A stretch of 64,000 nucleotides of DNA from Candidatus Krumholzibacteriota bacterium (GTDB taxonomy: Bacteria; Krumholzibacteriota; Krumholzibacteriia; Krumholzibacteriales; Krumholzibacteriaceae), in assembly GCA_016931295.1 (NCBI GenBank), contig JAFGEZ010000034.1, positions 62,001 through 126,000 on the forward strand, given 5' to 3'. Shown here in pieces: positions 7,897 through 16,683 of this stretch; position 1 is the first letter of the stretch, and each line of letters opens with the position of its first letter. Made by a program: the position numbers and the translations under genes. The notes under the pieces are model-generated. The model searched no databases. It was given only the letters and a program-made list of their open reading frames with translations, and was not told the DNA's origin.

Positions 7897-8943
7897 ATGC
7901 ACAAGCTGACGGTTGGTTTCTGCCTGCTTCTCCTCGTACTGCCAGGCGCGGCATCGGCCGGCAAGTACGCGGGAGAGTTCATGGCGCTCGGCGGCGGGGC
8001 GCGGGCCATGGGGCTCGGCGGCGCGTTCGTGGCCGTGGCGGACGACGCGACGGCATCCTACTGGAATCCCGCCGGTCTCGCCGCGTTCGGAGCGTTCGCG
8101 GCGGAACCCGCGGACTGGCAGGCGAGCCTCATGCACTCCGAACGGTTCGGCGACCTCATCGACTACAATTTCGCGTCGGTCGCCTTTCCCCTCGTGCCGG
8201 GAGAATCGGCATGGGGGCTCACGTTCGTGCACATGGGGATCAGGGACATTCCCGTCATCCCGTGGTCGCCCGGCATGATCGGCAATTCGGACGGCGACCA
8301 GGTCTACGAGCCGGAACTCGGCGAATTCCTCAATTTCGACACCGGCGGAATTCCCACGGAGAGCGTTAACGATTTCGCCTTATTCGTGTCCTATGCCCGG
8401 CGGACGGCATTCGGGGACGCGGGCGCGTCGGTCAAGCTCATCCGCAACGACCAGGTGACCGGCGTCACGAGCCTCGGCATCGGGATCGACGTCGGGTTCA
8501 TCAAGCGGGATCTCTGGCGCGACCTGATCGTCGGCATGAAACTCCAGGACGCGACGGGCACCTATATCAGCTGGAGCACGGGGACGCGGGAGTTCATATA
8601 CCCGGCCCTCAAGCTGGGGCTCGCGTATCCCCTGGAGATCGAGGGGATGAACAGCCGGATCCTGCTCGCCGTCGACGGCGATTTCCGCTACGAGGATCGG
8701 CGGGACGCAGCGCAATTCTGGGTGGGCGACGCGAGCGCGGATTTCCATGTCGGCGCCGAGATCGTCATCCGCGAGATGGTCGCGCTGCGAGGCGGCTACG
8801 ACATGGGGCGGCCGACTGCCGGGGCCGGATTCCTGCTCGACGATTTCGGTCCATGGAAGGTATCCGTCGGGATCGATTACGCGTTGCTCGTTCACGACGA
8901 GCTCGACACGACGCACCGCATCTCGCTGCTGATGGCGCACTAG
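7897..8943 (+). CDS. PorV/PorQ-like outer-membrane barrel protein
   Basis: 348 residues with a clear signal peptide (hydrophobic core after MHKLTVGF, cleavage after ASA). The mature start GKYAGEFMALGGGARAMGLGGAFVAVADDA, followed by TASYWNPAGLA, is the hallmark of the PorV/PorQ (UPF0164) family of FadL-like barrels common in FCB bacteria. PorV members shuttle type IX secretion substrates in Bacteroidetes, but no other T9SS gene is present here, so that role is not implied. Downstream strands alternate as in a beta barrel. It is 47 bases upstream of the GlgC pair. Start ATG 7897 preceded by CGGAG. Confidence 0.85.
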   Translation: MHKLTVGFCLLLLVLPGAASAGKYAGEFMALGGGARAMGLGGAFVAVADDATASYWNPAGLAAFGAFAAEPADWQASLMHSERFGDLIDYNFASVAFPLVPGESAWGLTFVHMGIRDIPVIPWSPGMIGNSDGDQVYEPELGEFLNFDTGGIPTESVNDFALFVSYARRTAFGDAGASVKLIRNDQVTGVTSLGIGIDVGFIKRDLWRDLIVGMKLQDATGTYISWSTGTREFIYPALKLGLAYPLEIEGMNSRILLAVDGDFRYEDRRDAAQFWVGDASADFHVGAEIVIREMVALRGGYDMGRPTAGAGFLLDDFGPWKVSVGIDYALLVHDELDTTHRISLLMAH

Positions 8944-8990
8944 GAGCCCGAACGGCCGGGGGGGACGATCGACGGGGGAAGCGGCGAAGC

Positions 8991-10208
8991 GTGAAGACCC
9001 TTGCCATGATACTCGCCGGCGGTACGGGGCGCGAGCTTTCCGTCCTGACGCGGCACCGGGCGAAGACGGCACTCCCGTTCGGGGGACGTTACCGCATCAT
9101 CGACTTCTGCCTGAGCAACTGCGTCCGTTCCGGGGTAAACGATATCGCCGTCCTGGCGCAGTACAAGCCGAAATCCCTCATCGACCATATCAGGATGGGA
9201 AAGCCGTGGGATCTCGACCGCCGTACCGGCGGGGTCTTCATTCACCAGCCCACGTACTACGGCGAGGCCACCCAGTGGTATCTCGGCACGGCCGACGCCC
9301 TCTTCCAGAATATCGAGACGATCTACGAATCGGACGCCGACGTCATTCTCGTCCTCTCCGGCGACCAGGTCTACCTCATGGATTACGGGGATCTCGTCGA
9401 GAGCCATCGGCGATCGGGACGGCCGGCCACTCTCGTCTGCAAGAAGATCAGCCCGAGCCAGGGAGGCCGATTCGGGATGGTGCGGCGATCGGGCCACGGA
9501 TTGATCACCGAGTTCCGCGAGAAGCCGCGCTCGGCGAGCTTCCGGTACGCCTCGCTCGGCATCTACGCGTTCGACCGGCGGTTCCTGCTCGATGCGCTCG
9601 GCCCCGACAAGACCGACATCGTATTCGACATACTCATGCCCCTCGTCGACCAGGGAGGCGTCACGGGGCACGATTTCGACGGATACTGGGAGGACGTCGG
9701 ATCGGTGGGGAGCTATTACCGGGCATCGATGCGCCTGCTCGGCGATCGTTCGATGCTCTTCGAGACCGGACGGGACGTCTTCACGAGAGTGGAGGATCTG
9801 CCTCCCGCCCGCTTCGCCAGGTCGTCGGCGGTGGCCGGTTCGATCATGGCGAACGGGTGCGACATCAAGGGAGCGGTCAGGAACAGCATCCTCTTTCCGG
9901 GCGCCCGCATCGGTCGCAACGCCGTGGTCGAGGACAGCATCGTCTTTTCCTTCGCCAGCATCGGTGTCGGCGCGGTGGTGAAGCGGTCGATCATCGACAA
10001 GCACGTGCGCATCGGGACGGGGGCGAGCGTTGGAGTCGTGGCGGAATCGGCGCCGGGCGCCGTTTCCCTCGAGACGACGGGAACGGAGAAATCGCCGGCG
10101 AAGGGGATCGCACTGATCGGCAAATCGGCGCGCATCGCCGCGGGCGTCCGTATCCCCGCCGGCTTCGCAGTCGAGCCGCGGGTGAACATCCGGGAGAGGA
10201 AACGATGA
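8991..10208 (+). CDS. GlgC-like ADP-glucose pyrophosphorylase paralogue, altered nucleotide loop
   Basis: 405 residues, full GlgC length: N-terminal nucleotidyltransferase (1-270) and C-terminal left-handed beta helix (about 290-405). Family motifs are present: RYRIIDFCLSNC, WYLGTADALFQNI, LSGDQVYLMDYGD, FREKP. The P-loop-like signature reads GGTGRELSVLT (10-20), where catalytic enzymes have GGxGxRLxxLT; the conserved Arg is Glu15. RAKP is RAKT. Loss of that Arg is how plant large (regulatory) subunits differ from catalytic ones, so this may be a non-catalytic partner of the next gene. GTG start 8991. Its last codons overlap the next gene by four bases, as expected for subunits of one complex. 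Confidence 0.85.
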   Translation: MKTLAMILAGGTGRELSVLTRHRAKTALPFGGRYRIIDFCLSNCVRSGVNDIAVLAQYKPKSLIDHIRMGKPWDLDRRTGGVFIHQPTYYGEATQWYLGTADALFQNIETIYESDADVILVLSGDQVYLMDYGDLVESHRRSGRPATLVCKKISPSQGGRFGMVRRSGHGLITEFREKPRSASFRYASLGIYAFDRRFLLDALGPDKTDIVFDILMPLVDQGGVTGHDFDGYWEDVGSVGSYYRASMRLLGDRSMLFETGRDVFTRVEDLPPARFARSSAVAGSIMANGCDIKGAVRNSILFPGARIGRNAVVEDSIVFSFASIGVGAVVKRSIIDKHVRIGTGASVGVVAESAPGAVSLETTGTEKSPAKGIALIGKSARIAAGVRIPAGFAVEPRVNIRERKR

Positions 10209-11470
10209 GCGGGACGGCGGCCTTCATCCTCGCGGGCGGCGTCGGCAAGCGGCTGAGTCTCCTCACCCGGTTCCGCGCGAAACCGGCCGTTCCCTTCGCG
10301 GGGCGCTACCGCATCATCGATTTCACCCTGACGAACTGCGTGCACTCGGGAATCACTGATGTCTACGTCCTCACGCAGTACATCTCCCGATCCCTGGTCC
10401 GGCACCTCGGGATCGGGCGTCCATGGGACCTCGACCGGCTCACCGGCGGCCTGCACGTCCTGCACCCGCACCTGGGACCGCAGGCGGCCGACTGGTACCA
10501 GGGAACGGCGGACGCCATCTTCCAGAATCTCGCGGTCCTCGATGACATCGCGAGCGACCAGATACTCATACTCTCAGGGGATCACGTCTACCGTTCGGAT
10601 TATGGCGATTTCATCCGTTTCCACCGCGAGTCGGGAAAGCCGGCCTCCGTCGGCGTCGTGGAAGTCGAACCGGCCCTCTGCAGGGAATTCGGCATCGCGA
10701 CAGTCGACGGAGGAGGGCTGATCACCCGTTTCGAGGAGAAACCGGAGAAGACGGAGGGGAATCTCGCGTCGATGGGCATCTACGTCTTCGACCGCCGTTT
10801 CCTCGTGCAGACCCTCCGCGAACTCAAGAAGCGGTTCGACAATCTCGATTTCGGGAAGCACGTCGTTCCGCATCTCGTCAGGCGCAGGCTCGTCTCGGCA
10901 TGGCGGTACGGCGGGTACTGGCTCGACATCGGCACGCTCGGCGCGTACTACCGGGCGAGCCTGGACCTTCTCGGAAACCGGTCACGGCTCGGCCTGTACA
11001 GGGATCGCAGGCCCGTTCTCACCGTCTCGGACGACCGGCCGCCGCTCCTCGTGCACCGGAGCGCGCGCGTGTCGCGTTCGCTCGTCTGCAACGGGTGCGT
11101 CGTCAGGGGGGAGGTCGAGAATTCGATTCTCTCGCCGGGGGTCGTCGTCGAGAAGGGGGCGCGCGTGAGCAACTCGATCCTCTTCCACGGCACGACGATC
11201 CGCGGCGGCGCGGAGATCCGGAACGCGATCGTCGACAAGCACTGCGTCGTCGGACGGGGAGCGAAGGTCGGCGCTGGCGATCACTCCGTTCCCAACGAGC
11301 TCCAGCCGGAATACCTGGATTTCGGCCTGACGATCGTCGGGAGGAAGACGATCATCCCCGGCGGGTCGACGATCGGCACGAACTGCCTCGTGTGCGGTCC
11401 GATGAGGGGTGGCGCGGTTCCGCGTCTCGCGCTCGACGACGGCAATTGCCACATGGACGGCGAGGCGTGA
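10205..11470 (+). CDS. glgC: Glucose-1-phosphate adenylyltransferase (catalytic-type)
   Basis: 421 residues. Makes ADP-glucose from ATP and glucose-1-phosphate, the glycogen precursor. The nucleotide loop is canonical (GGVGKRLSLLT, residues 11-21, with Arg16 and the following RAKPAVPF), as are RYRIIDFTLTNC, DWYQGTADAIFQN, LSGDHVYRSDYGD, FEEKPEK and SMGIYVFD. The C-terminal beta helix carries the VENSILSPGVVVEKGARVSNSILF repeat. It overlaps the altered paralogue upstream by ATGA, so a hetero-oligomer is likely. No glycogen synthase or branching enzyme is in the window. Its TGA abuts the stop codon of the convergent mltD gene with no base between. Confidence 0.9.
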   Translation: MSGTAAFILAGGVGKRLSLLTRFRAKPAVPFAGRYRIIDFTLTNCVHSGITDVYVLTQYISRSLVRHLGIGRPWDLDRLTGGLHVLHPHLGPQAADWYQGTADAIFQNLAVLDDIASDQILILSGDHVYRSDYGDFIRFHRESGKPASVGVVEVEPALCREFGIATVDGGGLITRFEEKPEKTEGNLASMGIYVFDRRFLVQTLRELKKRFDNLDFGKHVVPHLVRRRLVSAWRYGGYWLDIGTLGAYYRASLDLLGNRSRLGLYRDRRPVLTVSDDRPPLLVHRSARVSRSLVCNGCVVRGEVENSILSPGVVVEKGARVSNSILFHGTTIRGGAEIRNAIVDKHCVVGRGAKVGAGDHSVPNELQPEYLDFGLTIVGRKTIIPGGSTIGTNCLVCGPMRGGAVPRLALDDGNCHMDGEA

Positions 11471-13300
11471 TCAGTCGACGTCGGTCCAGATGGTTATCCG
11501 GTCCCCCGGATAGATGCGGTTCTTCCTGATATTCGTATTCCACGCGAGGATATCGGATATGCGCGCGCGGTAGCGGCGGCAGATCGAGGTAAGCGTCTCG
11601 CCGCTCGCCACGACGTGCACGACGCGTTTCTTTCCCGAGACGGGGGGGGGAGCGTCGCCGTCCTCGGCCGCGCCGGGAGGAAGCGCCGCGTCGGGCGCTA
11701 CGTAGACGACGAGCCGGTCGCCCGGATGGATCGTCGAGGACCACCGGAGATCGTTCCACGAGCGGAGACGGCTCAAACCCACGTGGAATCGTTCGGCGAT
11801 CTCGCTGAGCGTGTCATGATCGCGGACGGTGTAGACGATTTTCCGCCGGCCCTCGGGGGCCGCGTACCGTTTCACCCGGATACGGTCGGGAAGGTCGGGG
11901 GCGCTGCGCCAGGCCGGCTCCTCGCTTGACGAAACGGCGGGTTCGGCGTCGCGCACGGGGATGAGAAGGACCGAGCCCTCCCGGATGCGGTGCACGTTCG
12001 TGATCCCGTTCAGCTTCTTCAGCTCGCGGATGGAGATCTCGTACGTCGCCGCGATGCGCGAGAGCGCCTCTCCGCGCTTCACGCGGTGCCGGTGCCAGGA
12101 TACTCGCTCGCCGGGGGGAATGCCGGCGAGGGCCGCGGCGACGTCGGGTCCGGAACCGCGGGGCACCTTCAGGTCGATAACCGAATTGGGCGGCGTGGCC
12201 CAGCGCTTGAGCGCCGGGTTGAGGTTCTTGATGCGCATCACGGTGCACCCGGCCGCCTTCGCGATGAGCCGGAGGTCGGTGGACTGGTCGACCGTGACGA
12301 GATCGAACTCGAGCGGTTCGCCCGAGGGCTCGTCGAAGCCGTAGGCCGACGGGTTGCGCCCGATCGCGAGAGCGGCCATGTACTTCGGCACGAACCAGCG
12401 CGTCTGGCTGGGAAGGCGGAGCTTCCAGTAATCTTCCGTCTTCTGCCGCGATACGGCATGGGCGACGCGGTATTCGCCCGCGTTGTAGGAGGCGAGGGCG
12501 AGTTGCCACGAGCCGAAGAGGCCGTGGAGGTGTTTCAGGTAATGGGCCGCCGCGTAGGTGGAGGCCACGATGTCCATGCGCTCGTCGATCCACCAGTCGA
12601 CCCGCAGGCCGAAGAGGCGCGCCGTACCGGACATGAATTGCCAGGGACCGGTCGCCTTGACGTTGGAACGGGCGGAGAGGTTGAGGCCGCTCTCGATCAC
12701 GGCGAGGTAGAGGAGGTCGCGCGGGACCCCGACCTCGACGAGGATCGGCTCGATGATGTCCCGGTAGACCGCCGTCCGATCGAGCCAGAGACGGAAATGC
12801 CGACGGCCCCTGCCCTGGAAGTACTTCAGCATCTGCTCGGTGCGCCAGTTGAGGACGATCTCTATCTCGTCCTCGACGACGTGCCGGCTCGCGATGGAAT
12901 CGAGTGCCGCGAGGGTGTGGTTGCGCCATTCGCGGTCGAGTTCCTCCTGCCTGACACGCTGCAGCAAACACTTCGTCCAGTCGGACAGCGTATCGAGATG
13001 ATCGCAGACGAAGGCATCCGGGGCGGTCGATTTCATGTCGTCGATGGAGACGACGAGCTCCTCGCCGAGGAGGATCGACGATTCGAGGTCCCCGAGGTAA
13101 TAGTAGGCAGCCGTCTCGTCGTACCGTTCGTGGAGGTGGAGCAGCTGCGGGTACAGCATGTACATCTCCGCCTCGCTCCCGGGGACGCCGTCGACGGCGG
13201 GATCGGGGATCCGACCCGTTCCGGCGACGCATCCCATGAGGAGAGCGGCGGCGACGACGGCCGGCAGGAGACGTGTCGATATGAAATTCGCGTACCGCAT
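11471..13300 (-). CDS. mltD: Lytic murein transglycosylase D-like lipoprotein with three LysM repeats
   Basis: 609 residues. Cleaves the MurNAc-GlcNAc bond of peptidoglycan. The signal ends in a lipobox (ALLMGC), so it is anchored in a membrane facing the periplasm. The SLT domain is in the middle (about 185-330): the AVIESGLN motif with catalytic Glu, KATGPWQFMSGTARLFGL, and LALASYNAGEYRV. Three LysM repeats follow at about 395-440, 475-520 and 555-600. It is monocistronic on the minus strand. ATG is at 13300; a TTG one codon upstream is also open. The promoter at 13309-13337 predicts transcription starting at about 13302, so the message may be leaderless. Large N-terminal region (60-180) is helical and unassigned. 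Confidence 0.92.
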   Translation of the reverse strand: MRYANFISTRLLPAVVAAALLMGCVAGTGRIPDPAVDGVPGSEAEMYMLYPQLLHLHERYDETAAYYYLGDLESSILLGEELVVSIDDMKSTAPDAFVCDHLDTLSDWTKCLLQRVRQEELDREWRNHTLAALDSIASRHVVEDEIEIVLNWRTEQMLKYFQGRGRRHFRLWLDRTAVYRDIIEPILVEVGVPRDLLYLAVIESGLNLSARSNVKATGPWQFMSGTARLFGLRVDWWIDERMDIVASTYAAAHYLKHLHGLFGSWQLALASYNAGEYRVAHAVSRQKTEDYWKLRLPSQTRWFVPKYMAALAIGRNPSAYGFDEPSGEPLEFDLVTVDQSTDLRLIAKAAGCTVMRIKNLNPALKRWATPPNSVIDLKVPRGSGPDVAAALAGIPPGERVSWHRHRVKRGEALSRIAATYEISIRELKKLNGITNVHRIREGSVLLIPVRDAEPAVSSSEEPAWRSAPDLPDRIRVKRYAAPEGRRKIVYTVRDHDTLSEIAERFHVGLSRLRSWNDLRWSSTIHPGDRLVVYVAPDAALPPGAAEDGDAPPPVSGKKRVVHVVASGETLTSICRRYRARISDILAWNTNIRKNRIYPGDRITIWTDVD

Positions 13301-13308
13301 CAAGAGGC

Positions 13309-13337
13309 AATATATGCGAAATCCATGCCCGGTTCAA
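13309..13337 (-). promoter_or_regulatory. Promoter of mltD (minus strand)
   Basis: On the minus strand TTGAAC (13337-13332), 17-base spacer, TATATT (13314-13309). The predicted start of transcription is 2 bases from the ATG. Confidence 0.65.
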
Positions 13338-13462
13338 GTGCGCCGAGGAAGAGGACGCAGGCTTTTGGTGGAAACGGACGGCTCGGATGAGGTATAATGA
13401 AACTGGTACGTTACATACGGACACGCCGTGGGCGGAATCCCCACGCCGCTGGGAAGAAGGAC

Positions 13463-14797
13463 ATGCATCCTGGGTTTGCGAAAGATTACTCGTACCTTCT
13501 TTCACGGATCATACCCAGACATCTCCTCTCCTCGAAACGCCTGGACGGGGTCCTCAGGGTCCTTTCCGGGGGCGGGAGGACGGAGATGCTCAGGGAGGCC
13601 TTCCTCTCGATGGAGGAGCTCTCCCGGAAGGGCGTGTTTCGTCGAAAGGACTTCGATCGCCGTCCAAACGGCGTGAGCATCACCTACCGGCAGGTCGGGA
13701 AACCGGCCGGCGTGACGCTCGAGATGACCGGGCGTGAATGGGAGGAGATCAGCGGGGAGCGGCGCGTCGCCGAGGGGATACTGCCTTCCGTCCTCGCGGG
13801 GATCATCTCCTCGCTGTCGATCGACAGCGCGCCCGGGAGCATCGCGATCCGGCTCGAGGAGCTGATCGCGCTCGCCGGGCACGTGCATCGCGGAGCCACC
13901 GGGCATCTCGTCCTCGTTACCGAGGAGGAGGTTCCGCCGGAGCGCGACAGCGTCGGCGTCCGCTGGGCGACGCCGGGAGACCTGTCGAAGAGCGGGCTCT
14001 ACGGGCCGGTCATGCGGACCGGCAAGCGGCACCGGCTCCACCGCTTCTCGCGGGAGGCGGAAGCCTTTCCCGGCCCGAGCCTGTTCCGCGTCCTTCCCGG
14101 CACGGAATCGATCATCCTCGTCCCCCTCTACGAGGAGACCCGCATGCGGGGGATCCTCGAGGTGCATCTTCCCGACCGCGACACGCCGGGGAACGACACG
14201 ATATTCAATCTCGCCATCCTCGGACGCGGCGTTCTCGCGGTCCTCGCCAACCACGATTCGCTCGAGAAGATGGTCTCGATCGACTCCCTCACCCGCGTGC
14301 ACAACCGCAATTCGTACGAGGCGCAGGTGAGGCTCGAGATAGAGCGTGCCCAGCGGGACAGGAAGGAACTCGCCTTCCTCATGATCGACATAGACGATTT
14401 CAAGCGGGTCAACGACGTGCACGGCCACGAGGCGGGAGACCGGATCCTTCGCCTCGTCGCGCAGGCGATGAAACGGCACCTGCGGAAGATCGATCTCCTC
14501 TTCCGGTACGGGGGCGAGGAGTTCATCGCCCTGCTGCCGGGGGCGGGCAGGGAACCGGCGGCGAGGACCGCCGAACGCGTCCGCGAGGTCGTCGCCGAAC
14601 TCGGCGTCGATCTCGACGAAGGAGAACGCGTGTCGGTCACGATCAGCGTCGGCGGTTGCATCTACCCGGTGGATGCGCAGGACGAGTCGGAACTGTTCCG
14701 CAAGGCCGACAAGGCGATGTACATATCGAAGAGCGGCGGCAAGGACCGCGTGACGTTCTACGACGGCGGGGGGGAAGCGAACGACATGACCGGCTGA
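13463..14797 (+). CDS. Diguanylate cyclase (GAF-like + GGDEF)
   Basis: 444 residues. Makes c-di-GMP from two GTP. The GGDEF domain (about 275-435) has the active motif GGEEF at 350-354 and, five residues earlier, an intact inhibitory site RKID (341-344), so it should be product-inhibited. The N-terminal 270 residues hold a GAF-like sensor (about 130-265) and no membrane segment. Start chosen at ATG 13463, which follows AGAAGG; an upstream ATG at 13397 lies inside a TATAAT-like hexamer and its extra residues are not conserved-looking. The PilZ protein at 2.2 kb is a possible receptor. It is 34 bases upstream of the ComEC-like gene. Confidence 0.9.
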   Translation: MHPGFAKDYSYLLSRIIPRHLLSSKRLDGVLRVLSGGGRTEMLREAFLSMEELSRKGVFRRKDFDRRPNGVSITYRQVGKPAGVTLEMTGREWEEISGERRVAEGILPSVLAGIISSLSIDSAPGSIAIRLEELIALAGHVHRGATGHLVLVTEEEVPPERDSVGVRWATPGDLSKSGLYGPVMRTGKRHRLHRFSREAEAFPGPSLFRVLPGTESIILVPLYEETRMRGILEVHLPDRDTPGNDTIFNLAILGRGVLAVLANHDSLEKMVSIDSLTRVHNRNSYEAQVRLEIERAQRDRKELAFLMIDIDDFKRVNDVHGHEAGDRILRLVAQAMKRHLRKIDLLFRYGGEEFIALLPGAGREPAARTAERVREVVAELGVDLDEGERVSVTISVGGCIYPVDAQDESELFRKADKAMYISKSGGKDRVTFYDGGGEANDMTG

Positions 14798-14831
14798 GAC
14801 GGCGCGACGGGACGGTCCGGGGTGGTGGCGG

Positions 14832-16532
14832 ATGACGACGATGTGGTGGACCGTTTTTCTGTGTCTGGGGCTCTTGCGCCCGCAGGGCGGCGGCGCCGTA
14901 CTCGCGGGGATACTCGCCTTCATCGTCGCGGCGGGCTGGTGTCTCCGGTTCGCCGGCACCGCTCGGGCGGGCGGTCGGCCGGGAACGGACGTCGCCCGTC
15001 GGCGATGGCGGCGAGCCGCGACGACGGCTGCGGCGGGCATCGTTCTCATGGGGGCGGGCGCCTCGATCCGCGGAGAGGTCGAAGAGGGTTCCGCGGGGCA
15101 GCACGTCGCCATCGTCGATCGCATCGCCGCTCGCGCACGGGCGCGATGCGATCGGGGCGTTCTGTCGCCGACCGCCCGGGCCTTTATCCGGGCGCTGCTG
15201 CTCGCCGATCGCGGCGCCCTGCCGCCGGAAACGATCGAACGATACCGGTATCTCGGCCTGTCGCACCTTCTGGCCCTGAGCGGACTTCATCTCGGCGTCG
15301 TCCTGATCGGTGTCGGGGCCGCGTTCGCCGCATCGGGGATCTCGCGGCGATCGAGAGAGGCGGCGACGGCCTCCGCGGCGCTCATCTACGCCGCCGCCGC
15401 TCGATTTCCGCCATCGCTCGTCCGTGCGCTCCTTCTCGGCGGTGTCGCGATTCTCCGGCGAAGCGCGGGACTCGCGCCGTCGCTCGAAAACTCCCTGTGG
15501 CTCTGCGTGCTCGCGGCGGCCGTCGTCGTTCCCCGGAGCCTCGCGACCCTCTCCTTCGCATTGTCGGCATCGGCCGTGGCGGCGATCGCCTTCCTGGCGA
15601 TTCCCGCCATGAACCGGTTCGGGGGACGGCGGGGAGGGGCGAGGGGTGTCGCCCGAGCCATCGTCTGCGCCCTCACGCTCTCGGCGTCCATTCTCGCCGG
15701 GACGCTACCCGTGATTGCCCTGATATTCGGGCGCGTCCCGCTCGTATCGCCGCTGGCGACCCTGGTCGCGATGATACCGGTGACGCTCTATCTGTATGTA
15801 GGAATGGCGTATATACTGTTTCCTTCGAGTTGTCTGCCAGCGTTGGCAGCCCTCGCCGAACCGCTCGCGTTCCTGCTCGAAAAGCTGCCGGCCGCAATGT
15901 GCCGCCTTCCCTGCCCGGCCATCTACCGGGGGACATTCGCCCTGCCGGCATACGTCGCCGGACTCGGGCTTCTCTGCGTTTCCCTCGGCTCGCCGGGGCG
16001 GCGCGGCCGGCTGTCGACGGCGGCGGCGCTTCTCGCCGTCTCCTTCCTGTGCGGAGGGGGGGACGCAGTTCGCGGACCATCGGTCGAACGTATCGACGGG
16101 CGGGCGTGTCTCGTCGAGGACGGAGAAAGGATCCTCATCGTCGAGACGGTATTCCGGGCGAACGACGCGCAACGGATCGTCTCGGGACTGTGGCGACGCG
16201 GCGTCGGAGCGGTCGATCTGCTCGTCGTGCTCCAGGGCGACGGGCGTGGAGCGGCGGCGGCCGGGCGTATCGCGTCGCGTCTCGGCGTCGGCCGTATCGT
16301 GCTCAGTCCGTACGCACTCGTCGGCGCCGAGAGCGATCGATGGCGAGCGACGGTCATCGCGGACGGCCGGGCCGCGACCATCGTCGTCGGCGACCTCGAG
16401 GCGCTGATCGGCGCCGTTCCGTTCCCGCCCCGTCCGGGTTGTCCCGTCGGTGAGGCCCGCGCCCGTCTCACCCTCTCGGTGCGGTCCGTCGGGGAGGGGC
16501 GCATCGTCTATCCCGCGGAACGGGAGCGCTGA
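14832..16532 (+). CDS. ComEC/Rec2-like competence channel with eroded metallo-beta-lactamase domain
   Basis: 566 residues, well short of the usual 700-800. Two helices open the protein, then the ComEC competence core with several membrane helices; the signature YLGLSHLLALSGLHLGVVL is at about 140-158 and further helices run to about 400. The C-terminal 150 residues align in strand order with the metallo-beta-lactamase domain (AVDLLVVLQGDGRG) but the HxHxDH zinc motif is absent, with Gln-Gly-Asp-Gly-Arg-Gly in its place. Thus a DNA-uptake channel probably without its own nuclease. Whether the cell is competent cannot be seen here. Start ATG 14832 has weak ribosome binding; ATG 14841 is an alternative. 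Confidence 0.8.
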   Translation: MTTMWWTVFLCLGLLRPQGGGAVLAGILAFIVAAGWCLRFAGTARAGGRPGTDVARRRWRRAATTAAAGIVLMGAGASIRGEVEEGSAGQHVAIVDRIAARARARCDRGVLSPTARAFIRALLLADRGALPPETIERYRYLGLSHLLALSGLHLGVVLIGVGAAFAASGISRRSREAATASAALIYAAAARFPPSLVRALLLGGVAILRRSAGLAPSLENSLWLCVLAAAVVVPRSLATLSFALSASAVAAIAFLAIPAMNRFGGRRGGARGVARAIVCALTLSASILAGTLPVIALIFGRVPLVSPLATLVAMIPVTLYLYVGMAYILFPSSCLPALAALAEPLAFLLEKLPAAMCRLPCPAIYRGTFALPAYVAGLGLLCVSLGSPGRRGRLSTAAALLAVSFLCGGGDAVRGPSVERIDGRACLVEDGERILIVETVFRANDAQRIVSGLWRRGVGAVDLLVVLQGDGRGAAAAGRIASRLGVGRIVLSPYALVGAESDRWRATVIADGRAATIVVGDLEALIGAVPFPPRPGCPVGEARARLTLSVRSVGEGRIVYPAERER

Positions 16533-16539
16533 AAGCCGC

Positions 16540-16568
16540 TTGACGCACCCGGTCCATGACGGTACAAT
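16540..16568 (+). promoter_or_regulatory. Promoter of the purN-purC-purH-guaA operon
   Basis: TTGACG (16540-16545), 17-base spacer, TACAAT (16563-16568). It gives a leader of about 109 bases before purN; I looked for a purine-riboswitch core in it and saw none. Confidence 0.7.
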
Positions 16569-16683
16569 CGCCTCGTACCGGAGTCGCGAATCTCCACCGC
16601 ACAACGCCGGATCGTCGAGCGGGGGCGGTCGCACCGGTCTTTGGACCGATGCCCGCGCCGGCGCGATCGATGGAAGGAGCCGC

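Noticed and set aside
7897-8943. PorV-like gene as evidence of type IX secretion
   Set aside because: The UPF0164/PorV family is widespread in FCB genomes without T9SS, and no other T9SS component is present.
13393-13398. TATAAT as -10 box for the diguanylate cyclase gene
   Set aside because: The nearest TTG box is 22 bases away and the ATG inside it lacks a ribosome site; kept only as a note on the start choice.
16569-16683. Purine riboswitch in the purN leader
   Set aside because: The 109-base leader has no conserved purine-aptamer core and no convincing three-way junction.
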